Assembly (NCBI GenBank): GCA_024398965.1
Contig: JAKSIF010000003.1
Location: forward strand, 1-64,000
DNA: 64,000 bases
Direction: 5' to 3'
Source of the DNA: Fibrobacter sp.
Lineage (GTDB): Bacteria; Fibrobacterota; Fibrobacteria; Fibrobacterales; Fibrobacteraceae
Part shown: one piece after another, positions 32,256 through 40,182 of the stretch
How positions within the stretch are numbered: position 1 is the first letter of the stretch
How the letters are laid out: each line of letters begins with the position of its first letter
Position numbers and translations under genes: made by a program
The notes under the pieces: model-generated
Seen by the model: the letters and a program-made list of their open reading frames with translations, nothing else
Databases searched by the model: none
Told to the model about the DNA's origin: nothing

Positions 32256-33599
32256 CTACTTATTAATGTATTCCCGTGCCCAGTGATTGATCAGGATTGC
32301 CGCAACATCGGCAGATGACTGGGTGCGCATTTCTCCATAGACTTGCATAATGACAATGATGATACCCTTGCTCGGGTTGTCCTTGGGTTCTGCAAAGCCG
32401 GCGAACCATTCGTAGCGGCCTGCGGGATTGCTGCCGTCCTTGTTTCCGGTCTTACCACCGATGGTCAGACTTTCAAGGGTCTTGCGGGCCATGTTCCTGT
32501 GAGAGATTCTCTTGCGGGCAGAACCGATGGTGACGGTTGCGATCATGGCCTTCTTGATTTCGTTGCAGGTTTCGTTACTGAACCTCGGCAGGCCGAGAGC
32601 ATAAGGTTTGTCGGGAGCGAAGCCCTTCAGGTTCTTTGCCCAGGGAATTTCCAGGGGCTTCTTGTACACCAGGGCTCGCATCTGGGCTGCAGCAACGATG
32701 GGGGACAGGGTCACATCCTCGGTGAATCCGCTGGCAACCTCGTACAGGCCGTATCCTGTATCGGGCGGAGCGTACTGCAACGGCGGGTTGTTGAATCCAG
32801 GATGTCTTGCGTTATAGCCCAGCATCTTGGCGGTTTCCTTCAACTTCTTGGCGCCAAGATTGTAACCTACAATAGCCATGGACGGATTTGCGGAATGGGC
32901 GTATACTTCCTTGAGGGTGAGGGTCGGTCCGATGTACGGCTCCTTGACCTTCAGCTGATTCCTATAAAGATGGGTGCTCTTTCCTTGGGCGGGAATGGGG
33001 CTGTCCAGATTGTACCTTCGGCTTTCGAGGGCGGCAGCCATGGTTACAGTCTTCGCCACGGAGGCGGCAGGGAAGGTATTCCTTGCAAGATAGTCCGGCT
33101 CGTTCATGACCTTGCCGTCCTTCATTTCGCCCCAGGCCATGATTTCGTTACTCTTGGCATCTACCATCAGGTACATTGCATGGTTCGGTCTGAAGCGGCG
33201 AAGGTACTTGTCGATTTGCTTTGCCATGAATACATCCTTCTGGTTCAGGATGTGGGCGCTGTCTATGATTTCTGGTTCCGGCGGGTTTTCCGGGGCGACC
33301 TCGGCCAGGACAGTGGCTCTTGTATTCTCGATATCTTCAGCCTGGAGCTGTTCCTTGGTTGGCAGGGCCTGTTCTTCGGCAGGCAGGGACTCCTGGGCGG
33401 ATGTTTCTGTTGGCTCAGCTGTCTGCTGGCTTTTTTCTGCGGTTTGCATCTGGGTGGTTTTCTTTTCATCTCCACCGAAGATGCAGGATCCGATACCTAG
33501 ACAGACAAAGAGGAACACCACGATGGCAATGCAGCGGTTGCGCATGCGCGTAGCGTAGGGAAGGCGGTTCTTTGGTTCAATATAAGGTTTCAAACTCAT
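32256..33599 (-). CDS. Penicillin-binding transpeptidase-domain protein
   Basis: 447 residues. An N-terminal cytoplasmic stretch, one membrane helix (~residues 22-40), a Thr/Glu/Gln-rich linker (~45-105), then a transpeptidase domain. The active-site triad is complete: SVAK (S-x-x-K) near 181, SAN (S-x-N) near 240, and KTG near 383. There is no transglycosylase domain and no class-B dimerisation domain, so it is a short monofunctional transpeptidase-like PBP. The start ATG overlaps the orn stop codon (TAATG), so the two are translationally coupled. Confidence 0.88.
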   Translation of the reverse strand: MSLKPYIEPKNRLPYATRMRNRCIAIVVFLFVCLGIGSCIFGGDEKKTTQMQTAEKSQQTAEPTETSAQESLPAEEQALPTKEQLQAEDIENTRATVLAEVAPENPPEPEIIDSAHILNQKDVFMAKQIDKYLRRFRPNHAMYLMVDAKSNEIMAWGEMKDGKVMNEPDYLARNTFPAASVAKTVTMAAALESRRYNLDSPIPAQGKSTHLYRNQLKVKEPYIGPTLTLKEVYAHSANPSMAIVGYNLGAKKLKETAKMLGYNARHPGFNNPPLQYAPPDTGYGLYEVASGFTEDVTLSPIVAAAQMRALVYKKPLEIPWAKNLKGFAPDKPYALGLPRFSNETCNEIKKAMIATVTIGSARKRISHRNMARKTLESLTIGGKTGNKDGSNPAGRYEWFAGFAEPKDNPSKGIIIVIMQVYGEMRTQSSADVAAILINHWAREYINK

Positions 33600-34162
33600 T
33601 ATTTCTTGTAAACGTCTTGCTTGAAAATAGTCTTTCGATAATAGTCGAGTTCTGCAATGCTTTCTCGGATATCGTCCAGTGCTTTATGATTCTCCATCTT
33701 CTGGAATTCAGGAAGACCTGGGAACCACCTAAAGCTTAACTCCTTGATGGAACTGACGTCGATGTTTCTGTAGTTCAGCCATTCGGACAGTTTGGGCATG
33801 TACTTGTAGAGAAAACGTCTGTCCTGGGTGATGGAATTTCCGCAAAGCAGGTTTCCGCCTTTTTCGGTGTAGGGCTTGATCAGGTCCAGAACCATCTTTT
33901 CGCAATCTTCCACAGTAAGCTTTGACTTGCGACATCTGTCTACCAGCCCGCTTTGATTGTGATGGCGGGTGTTCCATTCGTCCATTTGCTCAAAGACATT
34001 CTCTGGCTGATGAACGGCAAGAACCGGCCCCTCGGTAATGACCCTCAGGTTGGCGTCAGTGACGATGGTGGCTACTTCCAGGATAACATCCTTGTCGGGA
34101 TTCAGGCCGGACATTTCCAGGTCCATCCATACCAGGTTCGGTGAACTTTTCCATCTAAGCAT
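33599..34162 (-). CDS. orn: Oligoribonuclease
   Basis: 187 residues from the ATG at 34162 (a GTG at 34171 is the alternative). It is a DEDDh 3'-5' exonuclease that degrades 2-5 nt RNA and pGpG. WMDLEMSGLNPDKDVILEVA near residue 12 has the D-x-E pair; the later Asp and the H-x-x-x-D (HKALDDI) complete the site. Removing pGpG would complement the HD-GYP phosphodiesterase encoded at 2.0-4.4 kb. There is no Shine-Dalgarno; TACATT ends 9 nt before the ATG, suggesting a leaderless transcript. It overlaps the PBP gene by 1 base. Confidence 0.92.
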   Translation of the reverse strand: MLRWKSSPNLVWMDLEMSGLNPDKDVILEVATIVTDANLRVITEGPVLAVHQPENVFEQMDEWNTRHHNQSGLVDRCRKSKLTVEDCEKMVLDLIKPYTEKGGNLLCGNSITQDRRFLYKYMPKLSEWLNYRNIDVSSIKELSFRWFPGLPEFQKMENHKALDDIRESIAELDYYRKTIFKQDVYKK

Positions 34163-34366
34163 AGCAGCCACAATGTAGAAACTTTAAAACGGATAAATTG
34201 TGGTGTTTTTGTTGACTGATTGTTCTTTTGGGTAGTTCTTGATTTGATGCATTTCGTCTAGTTTTTTGGCTTATTTATCAAAAATTGACGTAAAGTACCA
34301 TAAAAATCACTTTAACGTAAGTTTTTCGTTTACTATATTTGGTTCAAAAAATTGAAGGAGTCTGAT

Positions 34367-35596
34367 ATGGAAGACGTTGTAATCACTGGTATGGGCTGCG
34401 TTTCTGCCCTTGGCAACACCCCTGATCTTCTTTGGAACAATTTGCTGGCTGGTAAGTCCGGCATTTCCATGATCGATCGCTTTGACACCACTGCTTACGT
34501 TACCAAGTTTGCTGCATCTGTTAACGAATTTGACAGCTCTGAATATTTCAGCGCCCGTGACCAGTCCCGCTACTCCCGCGCCATCCAGTACGCCGTCTAC
34601 TCTGCATACAAGGCACTGGCCGATGCTGGCATTGATCCTGCTGCAGAAGATCCTAGCCGCGCCGGTGTTATCATCGGTTCTGGTATCGGTGGCATGAAGA
34701 TTTACAACGAATCCTGCGTTGCTCTTGCAAACCGTGGTCCTAGCCGCGTTTCCCCCTTCTTCATCCCTATGTCCATCACCAACATGCCGGCAGGTGAAGT
34801 TTCCAACCGTACTGGCTGGATGGGCCCCTGCTTCGCAGTGACCTCCGCTTGCGCAACCTCCAACCACTCCATCGCCGCCGCCGTTGACGCTATCCGTCTT
34901 GGCCGCGCCGACATCATGCTGGCTGGCGGTGCCGACGAAACTGTGAATGAAGTCGCTGTTGCAGGCTTCTGCTCCATGAAGGCTCTCTCCAAGCGTAACG
35001 ACGATCCTACCACCGCTTCCCGCCCCTTCGATGTTGACCGCGATGGTTTCGTCATTGGTGAAGGTGCTGGCGTCCTCGTTCTCGAAAGCCTTTCTCACGC
35101 TCAGAAGCGCGGTGCAAAGATTCTCGCTCGCATTGCCGGTGTTGGCATGAGCGCCGATGCTCACCACATGTCCGCTCCTCGCGAAGATGGCGAAGGCGTT
35201 CGCATGGCTATTGAAATGGCTCTCCGCGAAGCTGGCATCCAGGCTTCCGAAGTGGGCTACGTCAATACCCACGGTACCTCCACTCCGCTGGGCGACGTTG
35301 CTGAATGCTCCGCTCTCGAAAAGGTGTTTGGCCTCCGCGACACACTCAAGATCAACTCCTCCAAGTGCATGATCGGTCACGCTCTCGGTGCTGCAGGTGC
35401 TCTCGAAGCCATCATCACCATCAAGAGCCTCCAAAACCAGATGATCCACGCTACTACCAACGTGTTCAACCAGGACGAACGCATCCACTTCGACGTTTGC
35501 GCCAACAAGAACACCAGCCACTCCTTCCGCTATGCCATGTCCGATGGCTTCGGCTTCGGTGGCCACAACAGCGTTGTTCTTCTCGCTAAGGACTAA
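34367..35596 (+). CDS. fabF: 3-oxoacyl-ACP synthase II
   Basis: 409 residues from the ATG at 34367 (AAGGAG upstream). It elongates fatty acids by condensing malonyl-ACP with acyl-ACP in the cytoplasm. Cys162 in TSACAT, His302 in NTHGTST and His338 in GHALGAAG form the Cys-His-His triad. The GFGFGGHN C-terminal motif is intact. No acpP or fabG is adjacent, so the gene stands apart from a fab cluster. TATATT at 34334-34339 is the likely -10. Codon bias is strong. Confidence 0.95.
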   Translation: MEDVVITGMGCVSALGNTPDLLWNNLLAGKSGISMIDRFDTTAYVTKFAASVNEFDSSEYFSARDQSRYSRAIQYAVYSAYKALADAGIDPAAEDPSRAGVIIGSGIGGMKIYNESCVALANRGPSRVSPFFIPMSITNMPAGEVSNRTGWMGPCFAVTSACATSNHSIAAAVDAIRLGRADIMLAGGADETVNEVAVAGFCSMKALSKRNDDPTTASRPFDVDRDGFVIGEGAGVLVLESLSHAQKRGAKILARIAGVGMSADAHHMSAPREDGEGVRMAIEMALREAGIQASEVGYVNTHGTSTPLGDVAECSALEKVFGLRDTLKINSSKCMIGHALGAAGALEAIITIKSLQNQMIHATTNVFNQDERIHFDVCANKNTSHSFRYAMSDGFGFGGHNSVVLLAKD

Positions 35597-35615
35597 GAGA
35601 AAATCAATTTTTCTA

Positions 35616-35647
35616 GAAAGCGCCTGCATGGATGCAGGCGTTTTTTT
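35616..35647 (+). terminator. fabF terminator
   Basis: CGCCTGCAT/ATGCAGGCG perfect stem with a short loop, followed by seven T. Its T-run merges with the TATATT box of the next gene. Confidence 0.9.
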
Positions 35648-35659
35648 ATATTTGTGCCC

Positions 35660-36598
35660 GTGAAAAATTTGTCGGTACTAATCCTTTCCTTGCTGATGCT
35701 CTGTGCGGTTTCCGTCCAGGCTGCTCCTGGTGATCCGCTGACTTGGCGTGATTCTACCTGGGATTATCGCAGTGAGGATTCTACAGACATCAAGAGTGAA
35801 ATCTCCGTGCCCAGGCTCGCCACCGTTGTGGGCCTTACAGCCACGGCTTATGGTGCCGCCTACATCTTTGTGTTTGCGAAGGGTTGGTGGGGCGACCAGG
35901 GAAGTGATTTCCACTTCGAGAATGACTTTGATTACGCCTTGAATCTGGACAAGTTCGGACACTTTGCTTCCGGCGTGGCCATGGGTGAACTGTTCTACGA
36001 AGGGTACCGCTGGGCCGGTGTATCCGAGTTCAACTCCTACTTGTACGCCGGTTTGTCCGCCATGTCGACTCATATTGCTATCGACATCAAGGACGGTTTT
36101 GCTCCCAAGTGGGGTTTCAGCATATTTGACGTTCTGTCGGGCTCCCTGGGCGGTTTCCTGCCTATGGCGGAGCGCTATGTCCCTCTGTTCAAGTATGTGG
36201 ATTTGAAGTGGAGCTACTGGATCAATTCCAAGGCCTACTATCGTTGGGAACACGCCGCCTCCAATGGAGTCTTTACAGACGACTACGTGAACCAGACCTA
36301 CTGGGCTAGCTTTAAACCGTATCGCTTGCTGCCGGCTGCAGCCCGCAAGTATTATCCTAGCTGGCTTGCTATTGCCGCGGGCCTAAGTATCGACGATGGC
36401 GTATTCATCAAGCATTACGAGGGGACGCCTCATCGCGAAGTCTATATAGCTCTGGATTACGACCTGGAGGCCTTCCGCCCTCAGAGCCGCATGGCAAGAC
36501 AGGCTATCAAGTGGCTGAATTACTTCAAGCTTCCGGCACCCACCGTTCAGGTGTATCCAGAAGTCCACTGGTATCTGCTTTATCCCATCAAGTTTTAG
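35660..36598 (+). CDS. DUF2279 secreted/periplasmic protein
   Basis: 312 residues from the GTG at 35660 (a GTG two codons earlier is the alternative). A signal peptide ends near VSVQAA. DUF2279 (YfiM-like) signature: NLDKFGHFASGVAMGELFYEG near residue 90 and the EI/DIKDGFAPKWGFSIFDVLSGSLGG stretch near 150. The C-terminal half is Tyr/Trp-rich and ends PIKF, suggesting membrane association. Function unknown. There is no Shine-Dalgarno; TATATT ends 7 nt before the GTG, so the mRNA would be leaderless. Confidence 0.8.
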   Translation: MKNLSVLILSLLMLCAVSVQAAPGDPLTWRDSTWDYRSEDSTDIKSEISVPRLATVVGLTATAYGAAYIFVFAKGWWGDQGSDFHFENDFDYALNLDKFGHFASGVAMGELFYEGYRWAGVSEFNSYLYAGLSAMSTHIAIDIKDGFAPKWGFSIFDVLSGSLGGFLPMAERYVPLFKYVDLKWSYWINSKAYYRWEHAASNGVFTDDYVNQTYWASFKPYRLLPAAARKYYPSWLAIAAGLSIDDGVFIKHYEGTPHREVYIALDYDLEAFRPQSRMARQAIKWLNYFKLPAPTVQVYPEVHWYLLYPIKF

Positions 36599-36610
36599 TA
36601 GAAGTTCGGC

Positions 36611-37738
36611 CTAGAAGCTGAACAGCATTTCGGCGCCAAAGGAAATCTTGGTGTTGTCCTTGGAGTTGTTGAATACCTCTTCCTTGTCGCCTATGGGAAT
36701 CTTGACCATGGAAACAGCCGTTATATCAAGATGTTCGACGGGCGTGAGGTAAAGCCTGGCCCCCGTTTCGATGGTCTCGTAGGAAACGTCCTTGTATCTT
36801 ACTGGCGTGTTGGTATGGAATTCTACGGGAACGCCTAATGCAATGGAATTGTTGAAGGATATGCCAGGCTCAAGATAGGCGAAGAAGAATTCCGGAACCT
36901 CATACTTTTGGTTCATCAAGGTATAGTAATCCTGGTTCCAGCCATGGACCGTGGGGAGCTTGCGGCTGTCTACGATGGAGTATAGGGCGCTGCCCTTGAT
37001 GCTGAACATTCCGTAGGCGAAGTTCGGCTCGAGAAGAATGACATGCGTTGCCTTGGGCTCGCTTTCGCTAAGCTGGTCTGCATGGAGCCCGTAGACTGCA
37101 TGAAGGCCAAAGCCACCGAACAACAGGTTTGCCTCGATGCCGGAGTGCAGTTCATTGAGGTGTTTGTCCTGCAGGCTCTTGTAGTCTCCGAAGGCTCGCA
37201 GGGCTTGCCGCCCGATGTTGAGCTGGTATGCAAGGTGAACATCGTAGGTCTCAAAGCCTATTCCATCGCTTCCGTTTTCGTCGTTCTTTCCTCTTGCAAA
37301 TCCTGCACCAATCTGTAAGCCGTAGGCATTGATTTCAAAACCGCGAATGTCGTGGGACCGCATGCCTGCTGCGAATTTTTCCTCATCGTCGTATAGGTAG
37401 TACTTGATGGCGCCTTCTGTGAAGGATATGTCGCCAACTTTGAAGGCTAGATTGGGGCTAGGGGAGTATTGGATGAAGGCTCCATCGTAAAGGGCTGCCG
37501 CCTTGGCGAAAGTACCCTCTGCTTCAAGCTTGAGCGTTGCGGACCATTTTTCGTTGAATCTATGGCTGATGGCTAAGTTTAGGTCGGTGTCCAGGGTGTG
37601 GAGAACGTCGCTATCTTCAAAGTCGGTTGTGGCGTATGCCTTGGATTCCATGTTGCCGGAAATTTCCAGGGCGTAGGATCCGGAGGACAGGGCGCAGACC
37701 ATTGCTGCGGCGGAACATAGAAACTGCTTTGTAGCCAT
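36611..37738 (-). CDS. Outer-membrane beta-barrel protein, paralogue 1
   Basis: 375 residues from the ATG at 37738 (AGGA eight bases upstream). Signal peptide cut near YALE. The rest is alternating-residue beta-strands, ending in the terminal-Phe signature AEMLFSF recognised by the barrel assembly machinery. It aligns with the 37830-39413 protein along almost its whole barrel: EGAI/FVxYYxYDD, AAGMRxHDIRGxxI, DYKSLQxxHxNELHxGI, FHxVYGxHAD and VPVEFHTNTP. It lacks the Ala/Pro and KKAEEEK N-terminal part. Porin or adhesin function possible; no specific family. Confidence 0.8.
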   Translation of the reverse strand: MATKQFLCSAAAMVCALSSGSYALEISGNMESKAYATTDFEDSDVLHTLDTDLNLAISHRFNEKWSATLKLEAEGTFAKAAALYDGAFIQYSPSPNLAFKVGDISFTEGAIKYYLYDDEEKFAAGMRSHDIRGFEINAYGLQIGAGFARGKNDENGSDGIGFETYDVHLAYQLNIGRQALRAFGDYKSLQDKHLNELHSGIEANLLFGGFGLHAVYGLHADQLSESEPKATHVILLEPNFAYGMFSIKGSALYSIVDSRKLPTVHGWNQDYYTLMNQKYEVPEFFFAYLEPGISFNNSIALGVPVEFHTNTPVRYKDVSYETIETGARLYLTPVEHLDITAVSMVKIPIGDKEEVFNNSKDNTKISFGAEMLFSF

Positions 37739-37769
37739 TGATTTATCCTGCATTATTCTGCAAATTTAA

Positions 37770-37804
37770 AAAAAGTCCCTGGTTGAAAAACCAGGGACTT
37801 TTAC
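37770..37804 (-). terminator. Terminator between the two barrel genes
   Basis: AAGTCCCTGGTT/AACCAGGGACTT arms; on the minus strand followed by a run of T. It lies after paralogue 2 and before paralogue 1. Confidence 0.85.
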
Positions 37805-37829
37805 TCAAAACGAGTCTTAAGCCGTTTTA

Positions 37830-39413
37830 TTAGAAGCTGAAGACAGTTTCAACGCCGAAGCGGAGAGCAGTGTCTGCATCATCGTTGTCGTCACCCATCG
37901 GGATGTCGAGCATACCGAAAGCGGTGATGTTGAGGTTTTCAACCGGGCTCATGTAGAAGCGAGCGCCAACGTCGAGGGTTTCAACGCTTGCGTCGTCATC
38001 GAGAGTGTTGGTGTGGTATTCAACAGGAATACCGAGCTTGATGAAGCCAGCGAGCTTGAGAGCCGGTTCAGCGTAGATGAACATCCATTCAGGAATTTCA
38101 CCTGCATATTCCTGGTTGCCGAGGTCTCCGTCATCGGTGAATGCGATGAAGAAGGAGGTCTTGATCTGGAACATGCTTACGTCGAAGGTCGGTTCAGCCA
38201 AGATGGTGTGTGCAGCAGAGGTGATGTCTGCGTCGCCAGCGAGGCTCTTGTCGTCGTCGTCGTCGCCGAGGAAGTCAGCATGGAAGCCATAGACAGCGCG
38301 GAAGCTGAAGCCACCGATGGTGAGGCCTGCGTCGATACCGGCATGGAGTTCGTTGTGTTCTTCAGTCTGGTAAGACTTGTAGTCCACATACGGACGGAGG
38401 TGCTGACCAGCGTAGTTGAATTCGTATGCTACGTGAGCGTTGTAGTTAGCGCCGTTGCACCAACCGAAGTTGTTATCGGCGTAGCAACGTTCGTCGTTGC
38501 CGTTACGGCCAAAGCCGATGCCCAGTTCAAGGCCGGCGAGTTCGATCTGCATACCGCGGATGTCGTGTTCCTTCATACCAGCAGCATTGTAGGTCGGATC
38601 ATCGTAGCCATAGTAAGCAACGAATGCACCTTCAGAGAAGGTCAGGTCGCCGAACTTAACAGCGAAGAAGTCGGCCGGCTTGTACTGAACGAATGCACCA
38701 TTGTAGCCAAAGCCCGGAGCTTCGTTTGCGTCGTCGGCTTCGATACCCAAGTGTGCAGACCACTTGTTGTTGAACTTCACGTCGATGTTGAGGTCGGCGG
38801 TGGTGGAGTAGTTGTGACCGAGGTCTTCGTCAGCGAGAACGTCGTTGGTGTAAGCGTCGAATTCGACTTCACCAGAGAACTTAACTTCCATCTGAGCAGC
38901 GGAGGTTTCTTCGTTCATGCTAGCCTTGAGCATGTCGAGAGCGTTGCCAGCAGCAGCGGAAACTTCACCCTTGTCTTCTGCAGGAGCAGCTTCGGCGGTC
39001 TTAGCTTCTTCAGCCTTCTGAGCTTCAGCGGCAGCCTTTTCTTCTTCAGCCTTCTTAGCTTCAGCAGCAGCCTTTTCTTCTTCAGCCTTCTTGGCTTCGG
39101 CGGCGGCCTTTTCTTCTTCAGCCTTCTTAGCTTCAGCAGCAGCCTTTTCTTCTTCAGCCTTCTTGGCTTCAGCAGCGGCCTTTTCTTCTTCGGCCTTCTT
39201 GGCTTCTTCAGCAGCCTTTACGGAATCAGCGTTAGCAACCGGAGCGGCAGCTTCAGCCTTGGGAGCTTCAGCAGCAGGAGCAGCGGCAGCAGGAGCAGCG
39301 GCAGCGGGCTGTGCAGCAGGAGCAGCAGCGGGAGCTGCTGCGGGGGCGTTCTGAGCAAGTGCGCCAGCGGCAGCGATGCCGAGGACAATTGCAGAAAGCT
39401 TCATCTTGTTCAT
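37830..39413 (-). CDS. Major-type outer-membrane barrel with Ala/Pro and KKAEEEK repeat region, paralogue 2
   Basis: 527 residues. Signal peptide to ~20 (GALAQ). Residues ~22-60 are an Ala/Pro-rich segment, ~72-131 hold five 12-residue KKAEEEKAAAEA repeats predicted to be a long charged helix, and ~165-527 a beta-barrel ending in FGVETVFSF. A strong AGGAG lies seven bases before the ATG and codon bias is high, so it is probably abundant. An envelope-spanning or peptidoglycan-facing role for the helical region is an inference, by analogy with coiled-coil-anchored porins. Tandem paralogue of the gene at 36611-37738, with a terminator in between. Confidence 0.85.
   Translation of the reverse strand: MNKMKLSAIVLGIAAAGALAQNAPAAAPAAAPAAQPAAAAPAAAAPAAEAPKAEAAAPVANADSVKAAEEAKKAEEEKAAAEAKKAEEEKAAAEAKKAEEEKAAAEAKKAEEEKAAAEAKKAEEEKAAAEAQKAEEAKTAEAAPAEDKGEVSAAAGNALDMLKASMNEETSAAQMEVKFSGEVEFDAYTNDVLADEDLGHNYSTTADLNIDVKFNNKWSAHLGIEADDANEAPGFGYNGAFVQYKPADFFAVKFGDLTFSEGAFVAYYGYDDPTYNAAGMKEHDIRGMQIELAGLELGIGFGRNGNDERCYADNNFGWCNGANYNAHVAYEFNYAGQHLRPYVDYKSYQTEEHNELHAGIDAGLTIGGFSFRAVYGFHADFLGDDDDDKSLAGDADITSAAHTILAEPTFDVSMFQIKTSFFIAFTDDGDLGNQEYAGEIPEWMFIYAEPALKLAGFIKLGIPVEYHTNTLDDDASVETLDVGARFYMSPVENLNITAFGMLDIPMGDDNDDADTALRFGVETVFSF
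39021..39200 (-). repeat. 36-bp coding repeats (five copies of a 12-residue unit)
   Basis: Near-identical units encode KKAEEEKAAAEA, with mainly synonymous differences. Slippage or recombination here would change stalk length in 12-residue steps without breaking the frame. Confidence 0.85.
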
Positions 39414-39554
39414 TCTAATTCTCCTTTTATAGGATTTGGTGTTGTGAATTTCACAACCGCAAATTTAGTTAGTTTCGTGTATTTTTGCACCCCTAGTAAA
39501 TTAAAAATGGTGATAAAACACACAAAAAAAAGGTTATTTTGTATAATTTGGAGT

Positions 39555-40121
39555 ATGAAAAAGAGCTTTTTTACACTGGTGGTAATGTTGTCGACGTTTG
39601 CCGTGGCCCTGCCGGTTACGGGATCATTTAAAGACGGTCGCGATGGAAAAGTTTACCGAACCGTGATAGTCGGTTCAAAAACTTGGATGGCCGAAAACTT
39701 GAACTTCAAGTCCAAGGGTAGCGAGTGCTACGAGGGTTCCGAAGAAAATTGCAAGAAATACGGCCGACTTTATACGTTCGAAGCGGCAACCAGGGCTTGT
39801 CCTGCGGGCTGGCACCTGCCTGAAAACGACGAGTGGACCATGTTCAAGACCTTTATCGAAGATAGCGACGGCAAGGAAGCCGCCTGGGTGAGCCTCAAGT
39901 CACGAGACAAGTGGGATGGCTCCGATAGGTACGGCTTTGATGTTGTTCCTGCAGGGAAGGCTACGGATTCCTTCATGGATTTGGGAGTCTCGGCACATTT
40001 CTGGAGCGCAACCGAAGAGGATGGCGACGCCTATGGATGGCACCTTGCTCCTCCCGGTGACTTTAGCCGCGACTTCGATATCAGCTCCAACATGTATTCC
40101 GTGCGTTGCCTGAAGAATTAG
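39555..40121 (+). CDS. Secreted FISUMP-domain protein, short form
   Basis: 188 residues from the ATG at 39555; the same frame is open far upstream across the barrel gene but that part is antisense. A signal peptide (KKSFFTLVVMLSTFAVA) is followed directly by a FISUMP domain with no linker: YRTVIVGSKTWMAENLNF, YGRLYTFEAATRACPAGWHLPENDEW, HFWSATEE and a final RCLKN. It lacks a lipobox Cys, so it is exported rather than lipid-anchored. It stands divergent from the barrel gene. Confidence 0.85.
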   Translation: MKKSFFTLVVMLSTFAVALPVTGSFKDGRDGKVYRTVIVGSKTWMAENLNFKSKGSECYEGSEENCKKYGRLYTFEAATRACPAGWHLPENDEWTMFKTFIEDSDGKEAAWVSLKSRDKWDGSDRYGFDVVPAGKATDSFMDLGVSAHFWSATEEDGDAYGWHLAPPGDFSRDFDISSNMYSVRCLKN

Positions 40122-40145
40122 ATAGCAGTGAATTTGCTTTGGGAC

Positions 40146-40174
40146 TTGACGATTTTCTTTTTGTAGTTTACATT
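40146..40174 (+). promoter_or_regulatory. Promoter of the UvrD-family helicase gene
   Basis: TTGACG (40146-40151), a 17-bp spacer and TACATT (40169-40174) make a near-consensus sigma-70 type promoter. The ATG is 8 nt beyond the -10, so the transcript would start at or within a few bases of the ATG. Confidence 0.7.
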
Positions 40175-40182
40175 TGTGCACT

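Noticed and set aside
38013-39554. Upstream extension of the third FISUMP frame across the barrel gene
   Set aside because: It is antisense to the barrel gene; the signal peptide at 39555 marks the true start.
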